Shown here: one piece after another, positions 11,379 through 23,530 of the stretch
Position numbering within the stretch: position 1 is the stretch's first letter
How the letters are laid out: every line of letters starts with the position of its first letter
Assembly (NCBI GenBank): GCA_039881145.1
Contig: JAYKKI010000067.1
Span: 3,518,501 to 3,582,500 of the forward strand
Source: Druceiella hillmani
Lineage: Eukaryota; Arthropoda; Insecta; Lepidoptera; Hepialidae
Length of the DNA stretch: 64,000 bases
Reading direction: 5' to 3'
Program-made: the position numbers and the translations under genes
Notes under the pieces: generated by a model
What the model was told of the DNA's origin: nothing
What the model saw: only the letters and a program-made list of their open reading frames with translations
The model's database searches: none

Positions 11379-14197
11379 CACTATTTAAATGTTTAAGATT
11401 AAATTTTGTTATATTTCATTACACTACGTCTCTTCTGATTTTGACAGGTTGTTTTTGTTTCACTCTGTCTCCTGATGGGAAAGTGGCAGTATATTTTGCA
11501 AGTCACAGGAAAAGCTAAGAAAATAAATGAAACAGCAGAAATGAATAGGAATTTTTCATTGCACTTTTAACCATAAAGACCTCTAATTTATAAAATTAAA
11601 ACTTGTTTAAAAATGCCATAGACAACTCTATGAGTTAGTCTATGACATTAATTAACGAGTTTTTTTTTGTTTTTGTCCCTAAAAATGTTTAATATTTTTT
11701 GGCTGAAACTTGTATTCTGACGAGGGAATTTTCAATATTTATATTGAGAAAATAATTTTTGACCTATAGTCGATCCGAACTAATTTTGTAATTATCTGAG
11801 CTTATTGATATCTGCTTACTGCTATATCACCTACATAGACACCTGAGGCATTTTATAATAATTACTGAAAAAACTTTGTTTCTTGTTTTAAATTTTGGTA
11901 TATTTACTTCTTTTGTTTTTCAAAACAATTTCCACAACAGAAGCTTTATAAATAAACATCAATGTACAAAAAAATTTTCCATATTTATTTTTACAAAAAA
12001 ATCCAAAAAATATCCCTAATAGAAAGCATTTAATTCATGTCATACATCATTATATAATTTGTGAGAAACATGGGTTTAAAACATACCTTCCTAAATATAC
12101 TTTTTTTAATTATCTTAAGGCAGTTTGAGTTCAAGGTGCGAAAACTGTATGTATTGCCTTTTCCTAGCATGCCTTCATAAATACAACCAATATTTTGAAA
12201 ATATTTCTTGTGGGCCATTTCAGTTGTCATTAACAAGTTTGTACTCCATACCTTCCTTAAGTCACGCTTTTTATGATTTAAGTTGTTTCATTAGTTGTTC
12301 CAAAGAGTTTTTTTAGGATTTTTGGTAAAATTTACTGATCAACACTTATTAAGGCCTATAAAAATAAACCATAAATCTTATGTGACACATAGGCGACTAA
12401 AAATAATTGGTCTGACAGTAATCGGAGGAAATAGAACATATGATATTTAATACTATATTACATACATCTCACAAAAAATCCGATGACTCTGGTCGACTGT
12501 TGTTTATCCAAAAATTGTGAGTTAAAAACACACTAATAGAGAAAAGGATAGAACATACAGCTGAACACGCACTAGTGGAGTCGGTAGACATTAAGCTGCA
12601 ATATTATGTATGCATACTCTAAGTGTCGTTTCCTTGCATGTGAATTACCTTTTAAATGTTGTGTTAAATTCAATATGTGTCTGAGAAATGACTGTATTTT
12701 ATTTTCCGCGACTGATGTATTCCAAAAGATCATTACAGACGGAAAAAGACCTCATAGTAGTAGTTTGAGATGTATGGACCTGTAGGTTGATACTAAATCC
12801 CAGAAAAACACGGCAGTTTGAGGAACTAAAGAACAACTAATTGATCTAGTATGAAGAAAACAGATTTGCTGAAATAGGATTACTGTATTATTCTTTCAGT
12901 TAAACAAAATAGGATTAATTAGTATCAACATTCGCAGGAAACATTTAGATCCACTAATATCAGATATTGGAAAAAACTTTGACTCCATGGGTCGACAAAG
13001 GCGATGATGGTGCGATCACCTCTTAACTAAAAGATAGATCTTTTTTCATAAATTCAGACCAACGATTTATAAGGCTAAAAATTTAATAAAAAGCTTGTAA
13101 ATTAAAGAGGAAATTAAAAGGAATTATACTATGGACATAAAAATGGAATAATATTTTTATAAATATGAGATGGATAGGGTGGCCACATATTAGACAGCTT
13201 GCTGGACGCGGAAAGCAACATCACGAAGAGTGTATCAGTTTATCAGTATCATGTCATCTTTACATCTATGGGTGCTCAGATAGTGTTAAGTGAGACAAAA
13301 TCAAAGGTTAAAAAAAGGTGTAAAGGTTAAAAGGTTCTATTGTGAAAACTATAACTTGTACCTATAAATAGATATATGCCTTATTACTCTCAAAGTTTAA
13401 TAAGGTCTATTTTTATTTGTTTTAAAAATGTTTAATCTCGTTTTCATTTATGATCGAAGTGGCCATTTTAAGTTCACATTTAAGTGGCTAGTTATTTGTA
13501 GTTGTAGTTATTTGCAATATTTTAAAAATGTACTTCAAATCTTCCTCAGCTCATTATTACCAGCAGGAACCTTACTTTGGGGAAAGGTTTCACCAATTAT
13601 ATACATTAAAGCACTTAAGATATCAAAACCATTTTTAGAAAAGATGTTTGTGAATGATATTCAAACCTCTACATATAGCCACAGACATTTATATGTCGGA
13701 TATTTTTTTAAGTCAACATACAAGTCCATAAACCTAGATAAAAAATATTTTTTATATCACTTGGAACACCTTTACAGCATTTAAATCATATTGGAAACTT
13801 GCAAAAATAATGAGTCATCAGTGTATTAAAATTTTAACATGATTTTGAATTTTTGGTGAAATTATAATTATTACATGCAACTTGCTAATTTAAAGTCTGA
13901 CTTGTTTAATATGAACCGAGACTTTCTTATATAATCGTAGATGGACAGATATTGTAGTGCGATTACTAGGGATTCATTTGTAACATTCTAGGAAGAAATT
14001 ATAAAATTGAATTTATTCACCAAGAAGTTAGTGTAATTTGACTGAATGAAGTCAACGTAAGAAGTAAAAAATTTGCAACAGCATTTTATAGTAGAAAGTG
14101 TATTTCCGGTGTTTACCCTATCTGGTTGGTAAACAACGTTATAAACAGAGGTTTCCCAAATATGCAGCATTTCAGAAGCGAAGCTGGAAAGGAATCG

Positions 14198-14433
14198 CTA
14201 TTCGTTTTCGACGTTTGAGTTATTGGGAGTAATAGGTGAATCCTGATGTCCGGGCGGAGTCGCATCTGGAATATCAGGCATCTTAATCAGTTCTTCTATA
14301 TTTTCTACTGTGTTCATCCTGGCTTCGCATTCATCGGCCAGCCTTTTGACAGCATGCTCAAACGACGTGAACTCCTCTATCATAATATCATCATCTTGAG
14401 GCAACTTCAGTCTATCTTGCTCCGCTTGGGTTG
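14198..14433 (-). CDS. GTF3C6: GTF3C6-like exon 3 (C-terminus)
   Basis: Acceptor TTTTACAG lies before 14433 and the stop codon is at 14200-14198. It encodes an acidic, helix-rich tail (EEFTSFEHAVKRLADECEAR) and a proline/asparagine-rich end. The frame on the opposite strand at 14246-14659 is a shadow. Confidence 0.85.
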
Positions 14434-17400
14434 CTGTAAAATTTGTAAATTAAAAATTAAGCAATGCATTTTAAATGCAACAGAATGCAGTCTGCAATTC
14501 AGTGTTCCAAAAATAATTACTTCGCCTTATAATGGACTAGCAGTACAATCTTCTTTTTTTAGGACATTAATTGTAGCAACTGTCACTATAGTTTGCCCAT
14601 TTGACACCTTTATCCTACTAATTTTACATAGAAAAAAATTTTGCTTGTTCTTTACATGAAAAAACGGTATGTCTTAATGGATATGAAACTTTCACCATTG
14701 CATAACTCGTAGTGTCCCCATAACATTGTAGTAACTGTGGGGTGTATACAATGCAGCTAACTTTTGGAAAGTCACGTTTCAGGAAGGAATTTCAGGAGGT
14801 CTTGGGTTTCAGGAAACAGCGTGAATCGGTGAAGAGAAAATACTATTTACTAGAAGACATTATTTATCTTTAAAATAGTGTTATTCACCAGTATGGCATT
14901 TTCAAAGTCTGAGCTTTGAATATCATAAAAATTTTCATAACTGTTAAATAAAGTAAACATGTTACACATAAAGTTTCTATTTTGTGTTAAAATTTACAAA
15001 TAAATAGTAGATAATTCAGTTCTATTAAAGATTACATGAAGAGTACGATACAATCATATTTTTAGATCACTCAGCTGCCCCAAGAAAATTTCTTTTACAA
15101 AACTTATTGGTTTAATCTAAAAGTGCATTCCATCGACTGAAAACTTAGGCTTGCTTGACATATGATAAATAAAGTTCATAATGTTTTGGCTTTTGGCAGC
15201 TATGCTTCTATGTCACCAATTTGTTTAAATGTGTCTTTGTTGCTACTTGCGGCATTTAGGTGTAATTTTACACCATATTGTAAGATAAAATGTGGGATAA
15301 CAATTGTTATTATGGGACTGTCATGCAGAATTCGAGACCGTTGGTCGCCTTATGTTTATAATAACTCTTTAGAACATGTTAGTAAAAGTAAAGTAACAAA
15401 TTAAGTAAACGAACTATACGAAAATATATATAAAATAAGATAATATGAATAAACGAAAATACCTCAGATGGATGTTTGAGTTATACATAGAAACCATTAT
15501 CTATGTTAATATAATGTATGTAGATATTGCAGAAAATGTGAAAATCTATAAAGAAGTAAATATATTATCAGCAATATATATTGCTAATTAAAACAGATTG
15601 TCTATCATAATCAGTTTTCAGTTGCAAAATCAGCTTTTAGTAATAGTTTCGAAAGAAACAAACTAAACCGTTATGTCTACATGAAAATAACATTTGAAAG
15701 AATGAAACTACATAAAAGTTCAAGATGCATATAGCTAATTATTATAGAATTGTTTGTTACAAGCGTTTTTATATTACAAGATTCGGAAATATAGTTCTGT
15801 AGTACTATTACTAACTAATAAATAACAAAACTTTTGACAATATTGTTAATAAATTAAACGTAAAATAATATTACATAAAAAAGCAATTAAACCAAAAAGG
15901 AGTCAAGCTCCCTTTTTTGCCCAAGCAAACTAGTTAACGTCTAAGTAAAACTGAAAATAAATATAAATAAAGAATTTGTTAATAACTTGACTACAGCATC
16001 CTCTATTAAATCCTAGCATATGAACCATTGTCTTGACAAACATATAATTGTGTGAATATAACCTCAATCGGTCAAGTCATACAAACAATTATATGTAATA
16101 AGATAATTAGAGATTGTTCCTTAACTTTTTTAGAGAGCTATACTCATTGATTTCACTCGATAAATGAGGTTAAGCAACGTATGCACCGGTCAGTGAATGG
16201 ATGGGTGACATCACATATCTTTATAATATACTTATGAACTCCTATGTACTTCAGAAGGCACATTAAACTGTTGGTCACGGCTGTTATTGTTAGATAAGAA
16301 TTGTTCTAAGGAATTTTACCCAAACTGGGTCCAGGTTGCAAAGGTCAGATAGCAGTCGCTTCATATAAAAAGTAGAAACTGGCCAAATTCCTCAGGTTAG
16401 ATAGTGGGCCACGATTGAAAAGATATGAGATAATGTTAAGTCAAAGAGAGTAAGTAGTCTGTTATGTGTTTCTGTATCAAAATAGAGCCATATATTTCTA
16501 GACTCGGCTAAAACTCAGAATAAAAAATCACCAAGAATACGATTACTAACTAAAACATTTCAGCTGAGCTATCAAAATAATAAATAAAATAGTATATAGG
16601 GAATAGCAGAGATCTGAACTTTCCAAACCTTCTCATTTTTATAAATTCCTGGACTATTTTAGTCGACTTGACATAAGTTTCTTTTATGTATATGCCAGAA
16701 CAAAGTTATTGCTTACGCCGACAGCGACTAAGATCTTCTGTAAATTTTTCGTAATCGAAGGTGATTGACATTTTTTACCACTTTTGTTTAAGAAAAAAAT
16801 AAACTTATAACCCACAGTCTAATACACAGACTAGTGATGTAACAATAATAATATATATAATATTGACACATTCAAGAATACGAATGTGTAAAAATATTGT
16901 GATACACTATTATCAAGTATCTACTTTTTTACAATATACACTTTTATATACTTTTATACAATATATTGATACAAAGGAAAATATTAAGCATCTCTAATTA
17001 AATGTCAAATTTAGTACCTGGGACGTTTATGGCAGCGCTCGAAATAGGCACAAAAAATAACTCCCATTTTCTATGTTATAGCCAGACCAGATTACTAATA
17101 TAACAGAAGTCAGTGGTTGTAAAATGGAAATATTTAACTTACGGATAAATATTTAACTGCGAGCTTTACCAGATGTTGGGAAGACTATACTCTATTTACT
17201 GTCTAGCAAGCAAATGGATTTCCAATTCTATTTATGTGTGTGTGACGTATCAAGTCTGATTGCAGTGGTGTTCTTTGTCGTGACCTGTTTGCTTCAATGT
17301 TAGTATTTACATCGGCTCGTATTCTTCACTGCCTATTTTATATCATAATAATGCCTTTGAATAAAATGTACTAAACACACTTTTTCTCCTTATAAAAAAT

Positions 17401-20400
17401 GTTTATCCTCATTAAATATTAAAAACATTACTTTAACCCTGATCTGATGCATTATCCTCTTCACAGAACTGCTTTGTACGGACATGTGGATTAGTTTCAG
17501 ATATGCATATATGTACCAAATACTTTTGCTGAATATTCGGCTATTCAGCTAGAGTCCTTGCGAATGAATATTCGGTATTCAGTTTAAAATCTAAATATGC
17601 CATATATTGCAACTCTTACAATGAGTTATAAAACCCTATGTATCAGGATAAGTTGATTGAAAGTAACTTACTCATGCCTGTGATAGGATCCAAGAAAATG
17701 CGCTCCATATTTATCAACCGCCTTGTCTTACACATGTATTTAAGATTTTTCTCTGGAAAAACATCAAATACTGGATCGTCGCATTGAGGATCGGGATCTG
17801 CTTCGAAAAACATGTAGGTTCCAAGAGGTCGTTCATGTCTGCCTGTAAGTGAGGTTTTATTGAGAAATATCTATATTTCATTTCTGTTACTCAAATTTTA
17901 AGGAGTATTGAGAAAAACGTTTAATGGAATTGACTGACACAGGATTTACTTATTTACACAACAAATTGAAAACCTTATTAATAAAACAAAAATATTAATA
18001 ACATAACGAAAACTGAATGATTCTGAAAATAATTCCTCGTACGAAACTGCATTGATGACTCTGCAAGACATAATTTGGTCTGAGTCAAGATTTGGTTAAA
18101 TAAAAGTGCTAAAATAAACTAGTTTCTTTTTTGTTGGTTTCAATTTTGAACAGAAGGCTATTTTCAATATTTTTTCTTTAGATTTAGTTATGGTCTTATA
18201 CTATAACTCATTTTTCTAATCAATATTTAAACCGGCTGTACTCAAAGTTTAATATAATCTCATTTTAAGAAAAAGATACAATGTAATGAAATCATAGTAT
18301 AGTATTTTAAATTAAAAAAAAAACTAATTTTATTTAAAATTATTTACAATTTGTTTTAGAAATGCAAGTGCCACAAACCATGTCTGTGTAATTTATTTTT
18401 TTGGTGCTGTATCGACTGGAGCGTTTTGTTTAGCCATAATTTTTTTACATACAATCACGTATGAAGTGGAAGTGCTACTGTTAAAAATGCCACTTGGCAT
18501 AATTAGATCTTATCAATATATGAATTTAATGACAAACTGTTATACAGTACCTAGAATTTTGGTAATTATGCCGAGATTCAGTTTCACACAAGTGCTGATA
18601 ACGCAGACACAAGTGTTTAAATGTGAAAAAGTATGTTATTAATGGTTTTGCGCAATATGTTGACTTTTAGGGGTGTTAATCAAATTAAATCAAATGTCCC
18701 AATATTCCTACACTACCATCAATTTAAATATTTCGCACATATTGAACATTTTCATATCCCAATTACAAAACCAATCAGTTTAACACTCAACCCAGATTTT
18801 CTGCTGATTGGATGAGTTATAAGTGAAAGTACCACACTTTTAGTTGAGAATATAATAAACATATAGGAGTTTATTGTTTTATGGTGAATTTTATAAACAG
18901 AAAAACAGAAAAGGAAATATATGTATGAAAATGACAAAATATAACATTACTAACAAAGAGTTCATTTAACTGAGTCAAAAAATGTGTAGATATTCAGCCC
19001 TATGTTGTACCATTCACTTTACTTAACATATACTTTAGCTAATGCACGTCAATAGCAGTTATCTTAATGTTTGCTTTAAAAATTGACTCGCTATAATGCA
19101 TTCGCTTTACCTTAACCTCTATTCTTCGTTAACGCAAGAAAGGAACTACTTCGTCGACGATGACAATTATGTACTTTATTTATTAATGACAGGAGATGCA
19201 TTTTTATGTTATTTTGTTTTGTTGCACGTCAAGTTTAATTGTCGTGTCATTTTCAACATCAATCTCAAATTGTCAATTATGAATTTTGTTATTTCTTTAG
19301 ATAGTCGAAAATATTTTACAAAAGTATTATTTGTTACAAAAGTATTACCTATATGGATCAAATATGGACTTTATTGGCGTTTCTGCAAATGAGATATAAC
19401 TGTCACAAGCTGAAATTTTAATATAATGTAGCAATATTTGTTGGTATCTAATTTAATACATAACATAGTTTTTATAAAGTAACTATAAAAATTAGTGGTT
19501 TTACTTTTTAGTTTGCCCAATTAATTCTGTTAGTAAGGCTAAATTTACTACGTTATCAAAAGAAATATTTAAACAACCTTATTAAGTCAACTGTAACGTC
19601 TATTGTTTTATCTACCTTTAAGTAAAGTGAAATAGAAGGTGTCTTTGTAAAGTATGTAGCTGTCAAAATAAAGGTTTCATAATGATACAGAATGCGGACG
19701 TTTGCTTAGCGACTAATAACTCCATAGCGTTTATGTTATTCATAAAGTAACATAATAGAACCTAGGGCTGAATATGTGACTGAGAGTACGAATCAATTAA
19801 AGTGTGTCTTGCAATTAAAAAGGATTATGATGGATAAGAGTATAATTAAATAATTCAAAACGATAACTACTTTTTTAAGGTATACCATAATTTTAATGAG
19901 GAAAAATGGTATAAAGTATATGGTTTTGTTAAGTAAAAGGAAATGTTATACACTATTAATTAATTCTTGAAGTGTATACCATAGGTTGGTAGACATAATG
20001 TGGTATTTTTTAACACACATTTGTTTTGTTTATTTATGATTTGTGTTTTATGCTCTCGTCTCAGCCATTTACTATCTATAATATTTATATTTCTTTCACT
20101 GCGTTACATCAATTACTATCTATAATATTTATATTTCTTTCACTGTGTTACATCAGGAACGTCAAATTTAAATCGTTAATCCATATTGAAAGAATCCATA
20201 TTCTTTCAACCGAAAAGTATTTCTTTAGGGTTTCTCAATATTCAATTCGATTATATTTTTTTAATATGCTTCACAACCTTGATAAAATTTATCGTCCAAT
20301 TGTATTACAGGATTTTGATCATCTACGCCGATCACATGAATCGAACGAAACTGCGCAATATTTTCAACTTCTTTGCCGAAATCCACATATACATAGACAT

Positions 20401-20443
20401 CTTCTTCCGTTTCTGATTCAATATCATCGCAGACCTCGTTCAT
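14198..20443 (-). CDS. GTF3C6: TFIIIC subunit 6-like protein (general transcription factor 3C polypeptide 6), complete, three exons
   Basis: The exons are 20443-20278, 17842-17672 and 14433-14198. All introns are GT-AG and both interrupt in phase 1, giving 573 nt and 190 residues with a stop. The family is a small subunit of TFIIIC, which binds internal promoters of tRNA genes for RNA polymerase III in the nucleus. The visible core runs from an acidic N-terminus (EETEED-type residues) through HVIGVDDQNPVIQLDDKFYQ and LGTYMFFEADPDP to LKYMCKTRRLINMERIFL. This matches the family order (V.GID...P.LQ.D....G.....LGT..FFE....LKY.C.T.K.L.M.R..L). The C-terminal exon is acidic and low in conservation. 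The start codon is the first ATG of exon 1. It is transcribed divergently from mbf1, whose start is 2.4 kb away. Confidence 0.85.
14434..17671 (-). other. GTF3C6-like intron 2
   Basis: 3.2-kb intron. It holds the 5S-related retroelement at 16150-16440. The rest is AT-rich sequence without recognisable genes. Confidence 0.75.
16150..16440 (+). repeat. 5S rRNA-related SINE/LINE tail
   Basis: gaggttaagcaacgt followed by ggtcagtgaatggatgggtgac (16165-16208) corresponds to the internal promoter half of 5S rRNA. It is followed by aaggcacattaaactgttggtc and then gtccaggttgcaaaggtcag, which is a common arthropod (in my memory lepidopteran) retroelement tail. It is degenerate and lacks the 5S 5' half, so it is not a 5S gene but a 5S-related retroposon relic. 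Confidence 0.6.
17672..17842 (-). CDS. GTF3C6: GTF3C6-like exon 2
   Basis: Acceptor ACAG lies before 17842 and donor GTAAGT after 17672. It encodes 56 residues, including RHERPLGTYMFFEADPDP and LKYMCKTRRLINMERIFL, the most conserved part of the protein. No alternative frame across this exon is open. Confidence 0.9.
17843..20277 (-). other. GTF3C6-like intron 1
   Basis: 2.4-kb intron, AT-rich, with nothing recognisable. The plus-strand open frame at 19096-19392 has no domain. A 45-bp tandem duplication (about 20069-20155) lies within it, about 120 bp from the exon 1 donor. Confidence 0.7.
20278..20443 (-). CDS. GTF3C6: GTF3C6-like exon 1
   Basis: Starts at ATG (20443-20441) and runs to a CAAG/GTTGTG donor at 20277-20276. 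It encodes about 55 residues: an acidic leader (MNEVCDDIESETEED), then the first beta-barrel strands ending in DDKFYQ. It is joined in phase 1 to exon 2, making the continuous family motif G-x-x-E-x-x-LGT. Confidence 0.88.
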
Positions 20444-22823
20444 TATGAGGCATAAAACAAATTTTTAAGTTTGTTTTTGCTTTTATGATTATAATTATAA
20501 CCACACAAACATTAAACAATGTTTATTGTTAACCTAAAATTTAATATATATGACATCTGTCTATTTTGACAGCTTTGTTCTTTTTTAATGTAAGTATTAA
20601 TAGGTATTAAGGATGTATTTATTACAAAATAGATATGGATTTTTATAGTATACGTACATATGCTGCCCATCCATCTATCTAGTTTTATACCGCATCAGTT
20701 CGAGGAAATACTCTGAGTTGGATGAATAATACATCATTTGATTTATCAAACATTGTAGCATTGCAGGAAGTTTCTTTTTTTTAAACTTCCAAGATGGAAA
20801 TACAATTATAAATAATGAACCTCGATTCTATTCATATTATTTTGACATATATGTGCATATACTTTTTTAAATGCATAATTTGTAAACCTTTTATATTGGT
20901 TACCTTTACCGTTATATTGCAACATTTTTACATTAAAACAAAAACAACTGTTTGGCACTTATTTATTTTACTATCGTAAATAAACCTATTAGGCACAGAA
21001 TAGATACGATGCTATTAAGTTTGCTTGTTATAAATTTCGTAAATAATGTCTAAAATAAATATTAGTGAATAATTTGTAAAGCATTGCCATAATTGCAATG
21101 TTTGGATGCATCGATATGCTAGTCACAAAGAAATTAAATACAATAGCTTAGAACAATAGTTCGCGTGGTTATGATTCATATTTGTTTTGAATAAGTAATG
21201 AAACTATATTAAAAACCATAAAACCGAAGATGTTTAAAAATTAATTTTACTGTACTTAAACGAATTCCTAATATCAAAGTGATATATAAAAGCGCAGACC
21301 CAGTTTTTTTTCATATGACTTTTAACGAATTCAAATTTTCTTAAAATATCTTTAAACAGTATTGAAATAAGTAGACTTCCAAATCACAAATTTTAATTGG
21401 GATGTAATATCATCCTTATTAGAAGTGTAGCAACTTTATTCTATATATTAATTCATTACACTGTAAATTTAACTGGTGTAAACTTAGTTAAAAAAATTCT
21501 TATGTCGGTAATAAAATTTATTTTGGCAGACAACATTATTGCATTTAAAAAAGTAAGATTTAAATTTCCAGTCATCTTAAATTTGCAATAAGCAAGAGCC
21601 AAGGATAGTCGCTTAGAAAAAATTGCTTTACATCTTTCAAAGTCGGTGTTTCCCATGAACTGTGCTCTGTGGCTCAGTCGCATCGGTTCTTTCAAAGGTT
21701 TAAATATTCTTTATATTGTAAATAAAACAATTTAAGAATACTCGAGGACTCTTAAGGATTCATTACTTTTAATATAGTTTATAATGAATTCTATTGAATT
21801 TTAATTTATTTATTATCTGACTAAACCAAAACTTAGATTATATTTATTTTTAGTAAATATGTTCCAAGTGTTTGTTATTAGAATAAACATACGAGTAAGG
21901 AAATGTATTTTAACTCTTTAAATATTTCTTACTCGTAGGAATAAACTATAAGTGTCTAAAAGAATTTGCTTCTTTTCGTAAATGAGTATACACATTTTGG
22001 AATTATAATAATGCTAATGATATTTGTATACTGCACGGTTTCATTTTTAATCTGTTAGTTTACGAAGGTGATCGTCAACAAGATATTTGTAATATCGTGC
22101 AAATGTTAATAAGATGTTCCCGTTAATAATGGAAAATATGGCATGTGTATTCATAATATTTTACTTAATAGAATCACACTTCCAATGCGTGACATAATTT
22201 AATTCTTGTGACGATCAGCACAGCAAGGAAAACAATTTTATGCTGATGATTCAAAATAATGTATAAATTGAGGGTAACATGTTAAATAATTTTATCCATT
22301 TAATTGAATCTTGTTCGACTATTATTTATTTTACTGCTACAGTAAGTAGTTCACACTTACATATCTCTTTTCAGTAATTTATATTGTGTCTTTGTCATTA
22401 TTAAAGAACTGCCATTGAAAATGTAATAAATTTAAATTTATCAATATAAACAAATAAAATGAAGTATATTTCGGAAATAATTTCATTTCTATTTAATCTC
22501 TAAATTATATTATAGGTTAATAATATGATGTAGGTAAAATCTATTTTTCAAATAAAATAAAATATTTTTTATAGATAATTTAAAAAGTATCCATTTTGAC
22601 AAAATGAATGAAGCCATTTACAGGAAAAATAACGTTCAGGATTAAAATATAATATCAATGACCTCGATGTGAACAAGTATACATTTTTTTATATGGTAAC
22701 TATTTCGTCTTCCGTCTGATCGAACCGCCTATTTATTATCCGTGCTGTAGTGAAGATTAAATTGGTCAGCTGTGTCAAAACATAGCTTATTTGTAATATT
22801 AATAAAAAGTTTGAAATAAAAAA
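20444..22823. other. intergenic region between divergent GTF3C6-like gene and mbf1
   Basis: 2.4 kb between two divergent start codons. It should contain both promoters, but I see no clear TATA or initiator that I would defend in such AT-rich DNA. No gene or transposon was recognised. Confidence 0.55.
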
Positions 22824-23264
22824 ATGTCTGACTGGGATACTGTCACGATACTTCGTAAAAGGCCACCTAAAGCTTCCGCTATGAAAACAGAGCAAGCTGT
22901 GAATGCTGCTCGACGTCAAGGTGTTCCCGTCGATACTCAACAAAAATATGGCGCTGGAACAAACAAGCAGCATATTACAACAAAAAATACAGCAAAACTC
23001 GACCGAGAAACTGAAGAACTAAGACATGAGAAAGTATCGTTAGATCTTGGTAAACTTATCATGCAAGGACGACAGGCGAAAGGCATGAGTCAAAAAGATT
23101 TGGCGACGAAGATTTGTGAGAAACCGCAAATCGTGAACGATTATGAAGCAGGTCGAGGTATCCCCAACAACTTGGTAATTGGTAAAATCGAGAGAGCGAT
23201 TGGAATAAAACTGCGGGGTAAAGAACGCGGCCAACCGCTCCAGCCTCCTGGGGGAAAGAAATAA
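22824..23264 (+). CDS. mbf1: multiprotein bridging factor 1 (MBF1/EDF1)
   Basis: A 146-residue protein, full length for the family and intact. It links sequence-specific activators such as bZIP factors to TBP. It is also known to bind collided ribosomes. The N-terminal MBF1 domain (about residues 1-70) begins [18 protein letters not shown] and includes [19 protein letters not shown]. The cro/C1-type helix-turn-helix (about 77-132) includes [19 protein letters not shown] and [12 protein letters not shown]. The C-terminus is a basic/proline tail ([10 protein letters not shown]). The start codon follows an A-rich leader (aaaaaaATG). The whole reading frame is in one exon, which is unusual for an animal mbf1. 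A poly(A) signal AATAAA lies at 23518-23523. The minus-strand open frames here are shadows. Confidence 0.97.
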   Translation: MSDWDTVTILRKRPPKASAMKTEQAVNAARRQGVPVDTQQKYGAGTNKQHITTKNTAKLDRETEELRHEKVSLDLGKLIMQGRQAKGMSQKDLATKICEKPQIVNDYEAGRGIPNNLVIGKIERAIGIKLRGKERGQPLQPPGGKK

Positions 23265-23530
23265 CGGGTTCTCCGGGAGGCGAAGAGTGTAAATTCTCCG
23301 TAATTATCTTTGATTTTACGTTTTTAATTTCAACATACTTTAAGTCTTTTTGTAAAAATTATAAAAAGGCGTGTTGTTGACACGCGTTTATTTTCGTCTG
23401 GAATTTTCTAAATGGTACCAGGTAAAAAAAATCATTTCCATACTCCGGATTTAACTACATACCGTTTTGTAAAAAAATATATGGTGATGTGATAAATTGA
23501 TTATGATAAAAGTTGAAAATAAACAAATTT
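23265..23530 (+). other. mbf1: mbf1 3' untranslated region with small stem-loop
   Basis: The likely 3' UTR runs to shortly after AATAAA at 23518-23523. It contains a GCGTGT/ACACGC stem with a five-base loop at 23369-23385. No poly(A) tract is embedded in the DNA, which argues against a young retrocopy. Confidence 0.6.

Larger units (their letters stand above)
8448..14010. other. no gene recognised; intergenic
   Basis: I could support only small repeats here (listed separately at 10240, 10566 and 11345). The plus-strand open frame at 13428-13784 (118 codons) is rich in F, Y, I and K, as expected for random AT-rich DNA, and carries no domain I know. A possible poly(A) signal for the minus-strand TFIIIC gene (tttatt on the plus strand) is at 14012-14017. 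Confidence 0.4.

Noticed and set aside
12960..13230. Possible C-terminal non-LTR tail (GRQRRWWCDHL, WIGWP-like words)
   Set aside because: Matches are too short and out of order to distinguish from chance.
13428..13784. 118-codon open frame
   Set aside because: Composition is that of random AT-rich sequence, with no domain, no family resemblance and no splice or promoter support.
19096..19392. 98-codon open frame in the GTF3C6-like intron
   Set aside because: Opposite strand to the host gene, no recognisable motif, hydrophobic AT-driven composition.
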